From Sapria himalayana (lineage: Eukaryota; Streptophyta; Magnoliopsida; Malpighiales; Rafflesiaceae): DNA of 64,000 nucleotides. Under the pieces are notes generated by a model. The model was given only the letters and a program-made list of their open reading frames with translations. It was not told the DNA's origin and ran no database searches. The stretch is taken from positions 30,102 to 94,101 of the forward strand of contig JAREIK010001479.1 in NCBI GenBank assembly GCA_029783825.1. Direction: 5' to 3'. Shown here in pieces: positions 1 to 12,300 of the stretch. Position numbers and translations under genes: made by a program. Within the stretch, counting starts at the first letter, position 1. Each line of letters begins with the position of its first letter.

Positions 1-519
1 GATAAAATGAAGGAGATGAAGGAGAAGGAGAAGATGAAGAAAAAAAAATAAAGAAGGATAAGAAGAGGATGAAGAAAAAGGAAAAGAAAAAATAAAAAGA
101 AGGATAAAAAAGAAATAATAATAATAATAATAATAATTATAATGAGAAGGATTAAAATAAAAAGAAGTATAAATAAAGAAAATAAAGAAGATGAAAAAGA
201 TGGAGAAGAATAATGTGAAGAATAAAAAAAAGTAAGATAAGAAAAATGAGAAGAAGAAGACAACAAAAAATAGATGAAGAAGAATTAGATGAAGTAGTAC
301 AATAAGAATAAGAATAAGAAGAACAAGAAGAACAAGAAGAAAAAAATAGAAAGTAGACGGAGAAGAAGTAGAAAAAGATTAAAATAGGATAAAAAGAAGA
401 ACAAGAAAAAAGAGAAGTAGACAGAGAAGAAAAATGATAAGACAAAGAAGAGGAGAGAAAAGAAGAAGAAAAAAAAAAGAAGAATACAAAGAAGAAGAAG
501 AAGAAGAAGACAAAGAAGA

Positions 520-712
520 AGAAGACAAAGAAGAAGAATAAGAAGAAAAAGAAGACAAAGAAGAAGAATAAGAAGACAAAGAAGACAAAGAAGACAAAGA
601 AGAAGAATAAGAAGACAAAGAAGACAAAGAAGAAGAATAAGAAGACAAAGAAGACAAAGAAGACAAAGAAGAAGAATAAGAAGACAAAGAAGAAGAATAA
701 GAAGAAAAAGAA
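520..712. repeat. 21-bp tandem repeat inside the purine tract
   Basis: Units of the type gacaaagaagaagaataaga recur head to tail, interspersed with a shorter gacaaagaa unit, giving a regular 9/21-bp ladder. This shows local tandem duplication inside the larger GAA tract. Confidence 0.7.
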
Positions 713-858
713 TAAGAAGTAAAAGAATTAGAAGAAGAATAAGAAGAAAAAGAATAAGAAGTAAAAGAATTAGAAGAAGAAAATGAAAAAGAAGTCTAAG
801 AAGTAGAAGAAGAAGAAAAAATGATGATGAAGATAATGAAGAATTAGAAGTAAAGGAA

Positions 859-889
<31 letters not shown>

Positions 890-3339
890 TAGAAGAAAAA
901 AAAAATTAGAAGAAGCATAAAAAGAATAAAAAGAAAAATAAAAAAAAAGAAAAGGATAAAGATTAAAAAGAAGAAAAAGATAAAGATTAAAAAGAAGAAG
1001 AAGATAAAGATGAAAATGAAGAAGATAAAATGAAAAAAAAAGAAGATGAAAAATAAAGATATTAATGATGATGATGATGAATAATAATATGACTAAAAAA
1101 AAGAATAAGATAAAAAAGAAGAAGTTGTAGAAGATGAATAAATTGAATAATGAGAAGAAGAAAAAGAAAAAGAAAAAGAAGAATGAGAAATATAAGAAGA
1201 AGAAAAAAAACTAGAAGAAGAATAATAAGAATAATAAGAAGAAAAATAAGTTAAAAAATAAAAAAAAAAGATGAAAATAAGGAGAATGACAAGAAGAATA
1301 AGAAAAAAAAAGAATAATAAAAAGATTGATGAAAAGAAGAAAAAAAAGAAGAAGAAAAAAGTGAGGAGGAGGAGGAGGAGAAGAAATAGATGGAGGAGAA
1401 TATGAAGCAGAAAAAAAATGAGAAGAAGAAGTAAAAGTAGAAAAAAAGAGATAAGATTAACAAGAAGAAGAAGAAGAATATGATGATGATGAAAAGTAGA
1501 AGGGCAAATGGAAAAAAATAAAAAGAAGAATAATAAGGAGAAGACGGAGAAGGAGAAGACGAAGAAAAAATAAATAAAGAAGGAGAAGATGAAGAAAAAA
1601 AATGAAGAAAGAGAAGGAGAAGACGAAGAAAAAGAAAAAGAAAAAAAAGAAAAAAAAAGAAAAAGAAGAAGAATGAAAAAAAAGAGAATGATAAAAATAA
1701 GAATAATAATAATAATAATGAGGAAAAGGATAAAAAAAAGAAGTATAAGTAGAGAAAATAAATAAGATGAAAAAGATGAAGAATAAGGTGAAGAATAAGT
1801 AGTAAAGGAGAAGAAGAGAAGAAGAAAAAAAAATAAGATAAGAAAAATGAGAAGAAGAAGACAAAGAAGAAATAGATGAAGAAGAATTAGATGAAGTAGT
1901 ATAATAAGAATAAGAAAAAGAAGAACAAGAAGAAAAAAATAGGGAGCAGACGGAGATGAATGAGAAAAAGAATAAAAGATGATAAAAAGAAAAAGAAAGA
2001 AAAGAACAAGAAAAAGGAGAATTAGACAGAGAAGAAAAATGATAAGACAAAGAAGAGGAGGTAGAAGAAGAAGGAAAAAAAGAAGAAGAAGACAAAGAAA
2101 AAGAATAAGAAGAAGAAGAAGATAGAGAAAGAATAAGAAGAAGAAGAATAAGATAGAGAAAGAATAAGAAGAAGAAGAATACAAAGAAGAAGAAGAAGAA
2201 TATGAAGACAAACAAAAATATAAAAAATAAGAACAAAAACAAGATGAAGAAAAAAAAGAAAAAAGAAAAGAATAAGAAGAAGTAAAAGATAAAAATAATA
2301 ATAATAATTAATTAAAGAAAAAAAAAGAGAAGAAGAATAAGAAGAAGAATAAGAAATAAAAGAAGAAAAAGAATAAGAAAAAATAGAAGTAGTAGGAGTA
2401 GTAGAAGAAGAAGAAGAAGAGAAGGAGAGAAAAAGAAAGAAGAAAAACAAGATTAACAAGAATAAAATCAAGAATATGTAGACGACGTAGAAGAAGAATC
2501 AAAAGAAAAAGAAACACAATAAGAATAAGTAGCATTAAAAGAAAAATAAAAGAATGAGAAGAAAGAGAAAAAGAAGTAGCAGGAGAAAGAGGATGATAAG
2601 AAGAAGAAAAATGAGAAGACGTAGACTATCATGAATAATAAAAAGAAAAATCAGAAGAAGAAAAAGAAGTAGAAGGATACGAAAAAGAATAAGTAGAAGA
2701 AAAAAAACCCTAAGGAGAAGTACAGGACAAGAAGTGCAAGATGAAAAAAAAAGAAGAACAAGAAAAACAATAAACAGAAGAATAATAAAAAAAGGAAAAT
2801 AAGAAGATAATGATGATGATGCAAAAGTAAAAGAAAAAAAATAACTAAAAGTAAATGAAGAAGGATAACAAGCTGAAGAAGAAAATGAAAGACAAAAAGA
2901 AGATGCAGTAGATGAAAAAGAAGCAAAAGAGGAAGAAGAACATGTAGGAGAAGAAGAAAAAAATGAAAAGAAAAAGAAGCAAAAGAAGAAGAAAGAATGA
3001 GAAGAGAAAGATGAAGAAGAAGAAGATGAAGATAATTACAAAGAAGATGATAATGAGACAGAAGAAAAAGATGTAGAAGTAGAAGACATAGAAAAAGAAA
3101 AAGTTGATGATGATGAATAAGATAAAAAAGATAACGAGTAAGAAGAAGATGATGATGCACAAAAAATAATAGATTATAAAAAAATAGGATGAGAAGAAGA
3201 AGATAAGAAAGAGGAGAAAGAGAAAAAGAATAAGAAGAAGAGCAAAAAAATGTAAGAATAAGAAGAAGAACAAAAAATATATAAGAATAAGAAGAAAAAA
3301 GAAGAAGAAGAAAAAGAAAAAGAAAATGATGATGATGAA

Positions 3340-3340
<1 letters not shown>

Positions 3341-3376
<36 letters not shown>
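3341..3376. repeat. (AAT)n microsatellite
   Basis: About 12 consecutive AAT units with no interruption, followed by a short GAT run. A smaller (AAT)n lies near 863-889. Confidence 0.9.
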
Positions 3377-3377
<1 letters not shown>

Positions 3378-3586
3378 GATGATGATGATAAGAAAGGAGG
3401 AGGGGTGAGGATAAGAAAGAGAAGGAGACGATAATGATGATGAGGAAGAGCAAAGATGGGGAGGAGAATAAGAAGTAGAAGAGTAGGATGAAGGAGAAGA
3501 TAGAAGAACAAGAATAAAAAGAACAAGAACAATGTGAATAAAAAGAAGAAGATTATTATTATTATAAAAAAAATTAAGAATAAGAA

Positions 3587-3775
3587 GAGAAAGAAGAAAA
3601 ATAAAAATAAGAATAAAAAGAATAAGGAGAGAAGCAAAATAAAAATAAGAATATAAAGAATAAAAAGAGAAAGAAGAAAAATAAAAATAAGAATAAAAAG
3701 AATAAGAAGAGAAAGAAGAAAAATAAAAATAAGAATAAAAAGAATAAGAAGAGAAAGAAGAAAAAATAAGAATAT
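3587..3775. repeat. 42-bp tandem repeat inside the purine tract
   Basis: The segment starting gagaaagaagaaaaataaaa recurs at 3667, 3709 and 3751 with a spacing of exactly 42 bp. A related copy at 3587 is shifted by about 4 bp from the same register. Confidence 0.75.
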
Positions 3776-4523
3776 GAATAAAAAGAATAAGAAGAATAAG
3801 ATGAATAAGAAAAATAAGAAGAATAAGAAGAACATGAATATAATGAATAAAAATGATAAAAAGAAAAGAAGAAAAAGGAGGAAAAGAAGAAGAAGAAAAA
3901 TAAGAAAAATTAGACAGATAAAAAAATAAGAAGCAAATGAAGGAGGAGAAGAATAAGAATAAGAAAAAAAAGAATAATAAGAAATAGGAGGAGGAGGAGG
4001 ATATGAAGTAGTAGACAAGAAGAAAAAGAAGAATATGAAGAATGAGAATAAGAAAATGAAGAAGAAGAAAAGGGAGGAGGAGATGAAAAAGATGATGATG
4101 AAGGAGGAGGAGATAAAGAAGTAGAAAAAAGAAAATCAGATTAAGATGAATAAGGATGATAAGAACAAACAGAAGAAGATGATGAATAATAATAAGAAGA
4201 AAATGAATGATAAAATGAAAAAGAAGAAAAAAGAGAAGAAAATAAATGAAAAGAAAAAGAAGAAGAAAAAAGGTGAATGAGGAGAAGGAAAAGTAGAAGA
4301 AGTAGAAGAATAAGAAAAAAAGGATAAGAAGTAGATATAGAAGAAGAAAAAGAAAGTAAAAAAAGAAGAAAAAGAAAAAGATGAAGAAGCAGAAAAAAAA
4401 TAAAAATAAGAAAAAGTAAAATATGAAGAAGAAAAATAGAAGAAAAATAAAAATAATAATAATTATTATTATAAGAATAATAATAGAAATTATAATTAGA
4501 AGAATGAGGATGAGGAGGAGGAG

Positions 4524-7080
4524 TTCACCAACTATGTAATTTTAGATATGAATATAACTCTTTCATATTCTCTCTTAATTTGTTATTATCTTTTATTTTT
4601 CCTTCTACATTCATTATAATATTAAAAATATTATCAAAAAATTTCTTATCAAATTGGGTCTAAGATGTCTTTTAAATTTTTTTTTTTGAATAAGCCAGGG
4701 GGCTGTAGAAAAACATCAAATTTTTCTTTTGGGTTTCTCGGACCGGGCACAATAACACAAAAATATATATTCATCTGTTATGCACATCCATTATAATAAA
4801 TTATAAGGTATTATAATAACTGATCATGAAGAGTATTATTGTCATGTTTGCTCAAATAGCTGAAATTCATCTCTGTAAAGCTCTAATTTAAAATTTTGAC
4901 TTTCAACTACAAAAGATGGATGATAATAATCAAAATATTTCTAAGAAGAAGAAATTAAATAGTGTTGCATCACATCTTCAAAATTATGCTCTTTGTGCTA
5001 ACTCATATCTTTAGTAGTTACATCAAATATAAATAATCTTTATAAATAAGGAAGCGATGATAATTAATACATCGTGTGAAGAATATTTATTTTTTACCTT
5101 TTACATAGTATACTTTTTTTTACCGATGATAGTTACATAAATTTTATGTAATTACTTTATTATTTATGTCCCAATATATCATGCAATCATTAATACAACA
5201 ATATATTATTTTCACCAGCAAACTCAAATTTCACATTAATTTTTTTGCGAAATAAAAACTATTTATTATAATATTATTCTTTGGTAATAATTCAAATAAT
5301 AACTGAAATATTTCATCATAACACCTTTTTGAAAAATAATATTTTACCTTTAAATTCTTTAGTCTGATCATCATAGATAACTTTGAGTAGTCATACGAAA
5401 TACCTTTTCAAATCTCTTTTTTTAAAGCATTTAACATTTCATAAAATTATTTTACTGATGATATTAGGATATCATCAGTGATATCCGAATTTAATGAATG
5501 ACCAATTATATTCTTCAAAATTACTTCACATGCATCATTGAGATTAATAAATTTCTTTGTAATAGTCAAATCAACATTTCTATGTACATAATACTTAGTT
5601 ATTTATGTCACAACTAATTCTTCATGTTTATACAAAACATAATAGTCACTAATACATTTATTTTTTACAAGATGGTATCACACTGTGTATGTATCGTAGT
5701 AACTCCGATTTTGACATTTACAAGCATTACATAGACATATTATTATTTTTATCTATAAATTCAAGAAAATTTTTTAGCAAAAACGATAAATTCCTCAATG
5801 TCAACTACAAATGCATCAGTTAAAACTCTTTCAATTTTATATTTATCCATTGAGGATCATGTATAATATTTTTCATTCATGTAACACTTAACATTAATAT
5901 TTTTTGAATAATAATAATATATATGAGATGTAAATGTAAAAAAGATGCAATATTTTAATGACATTATTTAAATTTAATAAATAAATTATAGTAAAATAAT
6001 TATTAGATAATTTTGAATTAAAATCAAATAAGTCGAGTTCCAATGTCTTAATATTTTTCAAAAGACATAAGTTGTATTTTTATCATTTACATAAAACTAA
6101 ATATTTGATATTTATTTATATTAGATGAAATTACATTAATAAAGAAATAAAGAAAATTTGCAATCTCATGATAATAAATTTTTAAATTAATAATGAGTAC
6201 TGAGTAACCAAATAAACTTATTACATAATAAAGAAGTAATAAATAAATTTTCATTGTCAATATATTAAAATTTATCAATGAAAAAACATACAAAATATAT
6301 CAAATATCAATGGAGAACATTAATAAATGGATGGAAAAATCTTCTAATATATATGAAGTATGTATCATATAGTCATATACCACATGTGACATGTAATATA
6401 ATTTTTTTTTAATATTAAATAAAGAGAGGTACTATTTATTTTATTACAATTTTATTGAAATGTAGAAAGTGACTATATAAATTTTTAAATTAGCTTCTAA
6501 TTTTTTTTAGTTTTACAATTGTTCGTTACGTTTCACTATTATAATTGCATTCCCTCATAAGTTTTTTTTTCGTTTATATTCTTATTACAAATCAACTTTT
6601 AGTATGTCTTAATAATTATAAATTCTTTATTGTTAAAGTTATACCATTAATATGAGTTATTCTTTTTGAAATTATTAAATTTCATGTAATTCAAGTAAGA
6701 AAATAAAATACAAAATAATCATGATCTTAACTATAAGTCAATAACAAAATACACAACAAAATTATAACTCAATAAGGTTACAAAAAAAAAATACAAATGA
6801 AAAATATAAGGAAAAAATGTAAAATAATGTAACAAATATATAATTTATCAATTATATTTATAATCATTCAACAAAACAATAAAATAGAATCCAATATTAA
6901 TGTTAAAAATAAAAAAAAATTATACGTAACATGAAAACACACAAATATAATTATTCCCGAATACAATTCATATGGGATAAAATAAAAATCATAATTTCAT
7001 ACCTTAATTATGAATTAAATGCACGTCGACCAATATATGGAAGATAGGCAATTGAAAAATGATTCAGACAAAATTAAAAT
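4524..7080. other. AT-rich intergenic DNA, no gene seen
   Basis: This stretch is strongly AT-rich with many short stop-broken frames. A small GC-richer patch (gtttctcggaccgggcac, 4733-4750) stands out but matches nothing recognised. The open frame at 6087-6293 (minus) is only AT-rich hydrophobic sequence. Decayed transposon coding sequence may be present but could not be identified. Confidence 0.6.
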
Positions 7081-7560
7081 CAAAACCAAAAATCTCTGAA
7101 ACTCTGAGAATATTTGAAGTTTTAAAGTGTTCTTTGAAAATTAATTATCATATTTTAGCTACGAAAATTATTTCCATTGATAAAATAGGGACAGAAAACT
7201 TTTTCATCACATGATCATTTTAAATGATATAGCAATTGATATGTATGTTATTTTTATTTAGCGACAAAATTAATATCACTCAAAAAAAATTGAAATGGAT
7301 ATGCATACCATTTCAAATTATAAATGAATGCAAAGTTTCCATTGCTAAATATCACACAAGCATAACCAAATTTCACTTCACATTGCTATTAGCAACGGAT
7401 TAAAAAAACTTAAATATGTTTATAGCTAAATGCAATGAAAAAAATTTTCATTTCAATTATATCCTAATTTTGTAAATTCTGTTTCTAATCCATTCCTAAT
7501 TTTAGAAATGGATTTGAGCGATTATAACTTCTATTTCTAAATCCGTATTTTTTTATAGAG
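7080..7560 (-). mobile_element. Possible CACTA-type DNA transposon terminus (decayed)
   Basis: Read on the minus strand from 7560, the sequence begins CTCTATAAAAAAATACGG and continues into AT-rich subterminal DNA with repeated wording such as ggatttagaaat and gcaatg. Plant CACTA elements typically begin CACTA followed by similar A-rich and subterminal repeats, so this resembles a terminus with a damaged CACTA. No matching opposite end or transposase was found. Alternative: unrelated AT-rich repeat. Confidence 0.35.
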
Positions 7561-7630
7561 ATACAAACATAGAAACACACACACACACACGTGTGTGTGT
7601 GTGTGTGTGCGTGTGTGTTTGTATGTTTGT
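7561..7630. repeat. (AC)8/(GT)9 perfect palindrome with extended arms
   Basis: A 16-base AC run (7575-7590) meets a GT run at 7591, so the centre is a perfect inverted repeat. The flanks (atacaaacata on the left, tatgtttgtat on the right) extend the inverted symmetry to about 30 bp per arm with few mismatches. It can form a hairpin or Z-DNA. Confidence 0.85.
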
Positions 7631-7659
7631 ATATTTGTGTATATACATAAATACAAATA

Positions 7660-8816
7660 TATATGTAAACTCATACCTAATAGAGTAAGTCATGCCTATA
7701 TATATATATAAAAGCCATGCCTAATAGAGTAAACTCATACAAATACTACTTCCTAACAAAATGTACATGCAATGATCATATTCCACAAATTTACATTCTA
7801 TGTAAACACATGATTTTACTATGAAATCCTATATACCATTAAATGAGAAGACTCATCATACCTCAAATTCTGAGTTCTTATCAATTCCCTCACACATGCA
7901 TATGCCCGTTGTGATAATTTTTCATTAATGTTTTCTTCCAATTATCTTTTTCCCAAAAATATCTTTTGTTTTATAAATCAAAATTCATTGATATTCACTT
8001 TTGACGTCCACTTTATAAAATAAAGTTTCATGTGTTTTATGGGTAGCAAATTTCTGAGGCATTATAGGACTGCAGACACCTTTCAGCACCTTTTTGACTT
8101 TCATTATCTGATGTGTCTGAAGTAGTTTGAGTCTCTCACCTAATGAGAGGTATCTATCCATATTTGCTATTACCAACCATACATCTTTTCATGTTATGCA
8201 ACCATGAGATTTTGTTAGACATCACCCAAGGTACCGAGCCCACCATGAATCCACCAGGTATGATAAATGATCATAAGCATGAACGCACATCCAACTCATG
8301 TGATGTGCATAAATACAATGTGATGTGTCATTTCATAACTATATTATGTGACATATATGATAAATACTTATATGGACATTATTACTTATGCATGTCATTA
8401 ATTGATCTTAAATAATTATAACACATACGATTTTCAAACATAATTACTCATGTCAATATATCATACAAACATAAATATGTGAATAATGATGATTTGTACG
8501 TCTAGTATAACCATCAAATTTTCAACAAGGATGTGAGTATCAAATGATATTCACTAACATATGGCCAAATCCTCTTTTTCCAATCTACGAAATAATGTGT
8601 TAGACGGTTGCAAAAGTATTTTAACAACTCTCACATCATAAACATGGCAAAATGTGATCCCGTAGATATATCAAAACAATGAGTCAATTGATAGAAATAA
8701 ACCAAAATAAAAAGAATTTCTACCTCTTAGAGTATAGTAGCCATACATTACTTATTGATCTAATGAGTCTTAACCACCATAATGCCAGATATCCGAAAAA
8801 GAAGTCCTTTCGACTT

Positions 8817-8884
<68 letters not shown>

Positions 8885-9150
8885 TATCTCTTCTCACTCT
8901 CATCTCTCTCTCTCTCATCTCTCCCTCTCTCATCTCCCTCATCTATCTCTCTCTCTCATCTCCCTCATCTATCTCTCTCTCTCTCATCTCCATCATCTAT
9001 CTCTCTCTCATCTCCCTCATCTATCTCTCTCTCATCTCCCTCATCTCTCTCTCTCTCTCTCTCATCTATCTCCCTCTCTCTCTCATCTATCTCCCTCCCT
9101 CCCCTCCCCCTCTCCCACTATACCTATGCACATCTCATTGATAATTGGGA
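7660..9150. repeat. Dispersed repeat R2, copy 1 (uninterrupted)
   Basis: Segment 7770-8480 aligns throughout with 12395-13060. Shared landmarks include atgagaagac, gtgtctgaa, ctctcacc and gttatgcaa/attatgcaa. Segment 8480-8830 aligns with 15385-15790 (shared tcaaattttcaacaa and agtatcaaat). Both copies lead into a (CT)n tract at the same relative place, so the CT tract belongs to the repeat. The frames at 7985-8176 (minus) and 8143-8415 (plus) lie in the repeat and show no family match. The type is unknown; an LTR or a non-coding element both fit. Confidence 0.65.
8819..9118. repeat. (CT)n microsatellite with a CATCTATCTCC higher-order pattern
   Basis: About 300 bp of nearly pure CT dinucleotide. 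The later part is organised as repeating ctctctcatctccctcat blocks. Open frames over it (Ser/Leu repeats) are by-products. Confidence 0.95.
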
Positions 9151-9171
9151 ATACAATTGCCTCTATGGACA

Positions 9172-9510
9172 TAGAGGTGTCGATCGGCCCGGCCCGGCCC
9201 GGCCCGAGGCACGACATGATTCGGTCGTGCCTGTGCTGGCCCAACACTGGAATTTCCCGTGCCCAGGCTCGTGTCGTGCCATACCGAAGCCAATTGGGCC
9301 TCGTGCCGTGCCTGGCTCGGCACGGTACCGTGGCCCTTTAGTACGGAACCTACTTTTTAAAAAAATTAAGGTTACGGAGGCGCAGGAACCCTAATTTTTT
9401 TTAAATTAGGGTTTCGGGTGCGCCAAAATCCTAATTTTTTTAAATTAGGGGTTCTGTACGATGACACGCAGCCGAACCCCTAATTTTTTTTATATTGGAG
9501 GCAACAAGTT
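9172..9510. mobile_element. hAT-type GC-rich MITE, left part only
   Basis: It starts with TAGAGGTGTC, the terminus shared by the hAT elements of this window, followed by CGGCCCGG repeats and palindromic GC-rich sequence. The core carries attaggg/ccctaat inverted units that match 18970-19085 of a second copy. The expected opposite terminus (GACACCTCTA) is absent, because a C-rich minisatellite begins at about 9520. The copy is therefore truncated or split by the array. No target duplication can be tested. Confidence 0.7.
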
Positions 9511-9519
9511 AGGAATCAC

Positions 9520-10985
9520 ACCACCCCACATTGTGACATAAAAACCCTGCCCTGCCCCACCCCACCCCGTGACATAAAAACCCTGCCCCGCCACACCCCG
9601 GGACATAAAAATCCCGCCCGCCCCACCCCGTGACATAAAAACCCTGCCCCACCCCGCACCGTGACATAAAAACCCTGCCCCGCTCCGCACCGTGACATAA
9701 AAACCTTGCCCTGCCCCGCACCGTGACATAAAAACCCTGCCCCCGCCCCGCACCGTGACATAAAAACCTTGCCCTGCCCCGCACCGTGACATAAAAACCC
9801 TGCCCCCGCCCCGCACCGTGACATAAAAACCCTGCCCCGCCCCACCCTACCCAGTGACATAAAATCCATGCCCCGCCCTACCCAGTGACATAAAATCCAT
9901 GCCCCGCCCTACCCAGTGACATAAAATCCATGCCCCGCCCTACCCAGTGACATAAAATCCATGCCCCGCCCCACCCAGTGACATAAAATCCATGCCCCAC
10001 CCCACCCCGTGACATAAAATCCATGCCCCACCCAGTGACATAAAATCCATGCCCCACCCCACCCCGTGACATAAAATCCATGCCCCACCCCACCCCATGA
10101 CATACAAACCCTGCCCCGCCCCATCCCGTGACATAAAAACCCTGCCCCATCCCACATTGTGACATAAAAACCCTGCCCCATCCCACATTGTGACATAAAA
10201 ACCCTGCCCTGCCCCACCCCACCCCGTGACATAAAATCCATGTCCCGCCCCACCCCACCCCTTGACATAAAATCCATGCCCCACCCCACCCCGTGACATA
10301 AAAACCTCGCCCTGCCCCACCCAATCCGGTGACCTAAAAACCCTGCCCCGCCCAATCCGGTGACATAAAAACCCTGCCCCGCCCAATCCGGTGACATAAA
10401 AACCCTGCCCCGCCCAATCCGGTGACATAAAAACACCGCCCCACCCCATGACATAAAACCTCCACCCCGCCCCACCCCATGACATAAAACCTCCACCCCA
10501 CCCCACCCCATGACATAAAAACTCCACCCCGCCCCACCTCATAGCATAAATCCTCTACACCGTGGCATAAAACCTCCACCCCACCCCACCCCCTGGCATA
10601 AAACCTCCACCCCGTGACATAAAAACCCTGCATCAGCCCATGACATAAAAACCCTGCCCCACCCCACCCCACCCTATTACATAAAAACCCTACCACACAC
10701 TTACATAAAACCCCTACCACACCCTATTACAAAAAAACCATACCACACCCTATTACATAAAAACCCTACTACACCCTTTACATAAAACCCCTACCACACC
10801 CTATTACATAAAAACCCTACTACACCCTTTACATAAAACCCCTACCACACCCTATTACATAAAAATCCTACCCCACCCCGCCAAAAACAATGTATGAAGC
10901 AAGGCTTATTGTGGGGTAGGGGTTGGAGAATCCCAAACTGAGTGGGGCACGTAAGTAGTCACCCTGACCCTACCCCACCCTATTA
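9520..10985. repeat. C-rich minisatellite, units of about 26-40 bp
   Basis: About 45 units share the core tgacataaaaaccctgcccc followed by variable C/G-rich sequence. Variants are blocked: ...gccccgcaccg (9640-9830), aaatccatgcccc (9860-10090), cccacattg (10150-10200), cccaatccgg (10320-10430), aaacctccacccc (10450-10620), and a degenerate tattacataaaaaccctac form (10660-10870). Minus-strand frames with Gly/Val/Phe/Met repeats are by-products. The minus strand is rich in G-runs (GGGGTGGGGCGGGG), so G-quadruplex formation is plausible. Confidence 0.92.
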
Positions 10986-11640
10986 CCATGACTACCACAT
11001 AGTCATCCCCGAAACGTGCTAATTCAATGAACTTAACTACATAGTCAGTAATATCATTGTTCCATATTTCAACTTTCACAAAATGGTGCTAGTCTAACAT
11101 CGGAGGTAACTTTTCATAAACTTAGTCACACAAATAGACTTACTAGCATGAAATGGTGCTTGTCTGACTTAGTACTAATTCACTAAAATGTCCAATGCTT
11201 TTGCATGTTTACCAGATGTTAGGAAAAACTTACTCATGAAGAACTTACGAAACTTTTCTTATATCATTGCCTCCAAATTCCTAGAAGCTTAAACTCAATC
11301 TCACTACATTTAGGATTCACTCTCTTGCTGAAATGGTGCTAATTTATCTGTGGCATCGGAGGTCATATTCATAGCCCCAAAAATCTTTTCATCCTGCCAA
11401 AACTAATTGTCAGTTACTAGTGAATCTCCTCCCATGAATATTTAAGGACGATGAGTCATAAATCTCTAGAGACTATTCTATCCTTTCATACCCCTAGTTA
11501 CACTAGCCTGTGCAATGGTGGTATCTATGATGCCAATAGCCTCTATAAAATTTCACCGATCAAATGCTAGTGATGATTGATTACTACCCCATTCACAACC
11601 TCTACGTCATTTTTCTTGACTTACCATCTACACATGTTAA
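10985..11640 (-). pseudogene. Ty3/gypsy retrotransposon gag relic
   Basis: Minus-strand translation, across several frameshifts and stops, shows the order of a Retrotrans_gag domain. First comes FMTHRP...F.GG with a DN.FWQ-EKIFGAMN stretch (about 11460-11350), where families have W(L)QQIEKIFGAMN. Then LAPFQ, then EKFRKFFMSKFF (about 11250), then KFIELARFGDDYV (about 11040-10990). The last matches the KF-ELARFG motif near the end of that domain. The relic is cut off where the C-rich minisatellite begins; no protease, RT or integrase follows. It encodes no intact protein. Confidence 0.6.
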
Positions 11641-12300
11641 ATAGCAAATTAAAACCACACCCCGAAGACTTGAACTAATCCGCTCAATTATTTCCCAAAT
11701 CCCTAAGGGTGTGTTCTCGAGCCCTAACGTTCATCTTTTTTTTACATATATTTAATCATGTATGCAACAAATAATAAATAATCACATAATACATTGCATG
11801 AATGCACAATGAATGTAGTGGTCTAAACTCATGCTCATCAAGCCCTAGGTAATAGCAAACCTACATAATGATATCAAGTTGTACCATTGATATCAAATAT
11901 CTAGCTCTAACTGATCACAAACATATGCCTTGATACCCAGCTATAATGTTGATATTAGAAATTGAGTCCTAGGTATTCAAAAATTTACCCTTTGATATCA
12001 AGTTGAAATTGCCCAAAATCTAGGTATCCATTGATCAATAGTCAAATCATAGAAAATTTAGAGATGTTTAATGTCTAGACATCACCTTGTCATGTCCTAT
12101 TTATTGAGATTGATTTATTCACATATAATTAATATTACATGTTATTTTCAAGACACATTATTGAGTTTAATAATAAATATCATATAAAAGTATAGTATAA
12201 AATGTTTGTTCAACACTGTTACCAAAATTTTCGCAAGTCATAATCCATCTTTAATCAAAATCTTGACTCCTAATAAGGGTCATCCAATAGTGTATTTCAT
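11640..12300. other. Probable 5' region of the gypsy relic; no gene
   Basis: Upstream of the gag relic on the minus strand. It holds short stop-broken AT-rich sequence. TTGATATCAA-like palindromic words recur near 11870, 11890, 11960 and 11995, which could be leader or LTR sequence. No LTR pair was found. Confidence 0.4.

Larger units (their letters stand above)
1..4523. repeat. Purine-rich GAA/AAT low-complexity tract, left edge open
   Basis: About 4.5 kb of plus strand is almost entirely A and G, with scattered T (as aataat or gatgat) and very rare C (mostly in acaaag). It begins before the window and stops abruptly near 4523, where ordinary AT-rich sequence starts. Long open frames on the minus strand encode only Ser/Leu/Phe/Tyr runs, because the complement is TTC/TCT/CTT repeats; they are not genes. 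Short tandem units (21 and 42 bp) are embedded. Such one-strand purine tracts can adopt triplex (H-DNA) structures. An assembly artefact cannot be excluded from sequence alone. Confidence 0.93.

Noticed and set aside
152..4018. Many long minus-strand open frames (up to 455 codons) of Ser/Leu/Phe/Tyr
   Set aside because: They are the translation of TTC/TCT/CTT/ATT repeats, overlap in several frames, and lack any domain.
8143..8415. 90-codon open frame
   Set aside because: The homologous stretch of R2 copy 2 (12710-12970) does not keep the frame, so there is no sign of coding constraint.
9490..10720. Minus-strand frames with repeats of Gly/Phe/Tyr/Val/Met
   Set aside because: By-products of the C-rich minisatellite, open in three overlapping frames.
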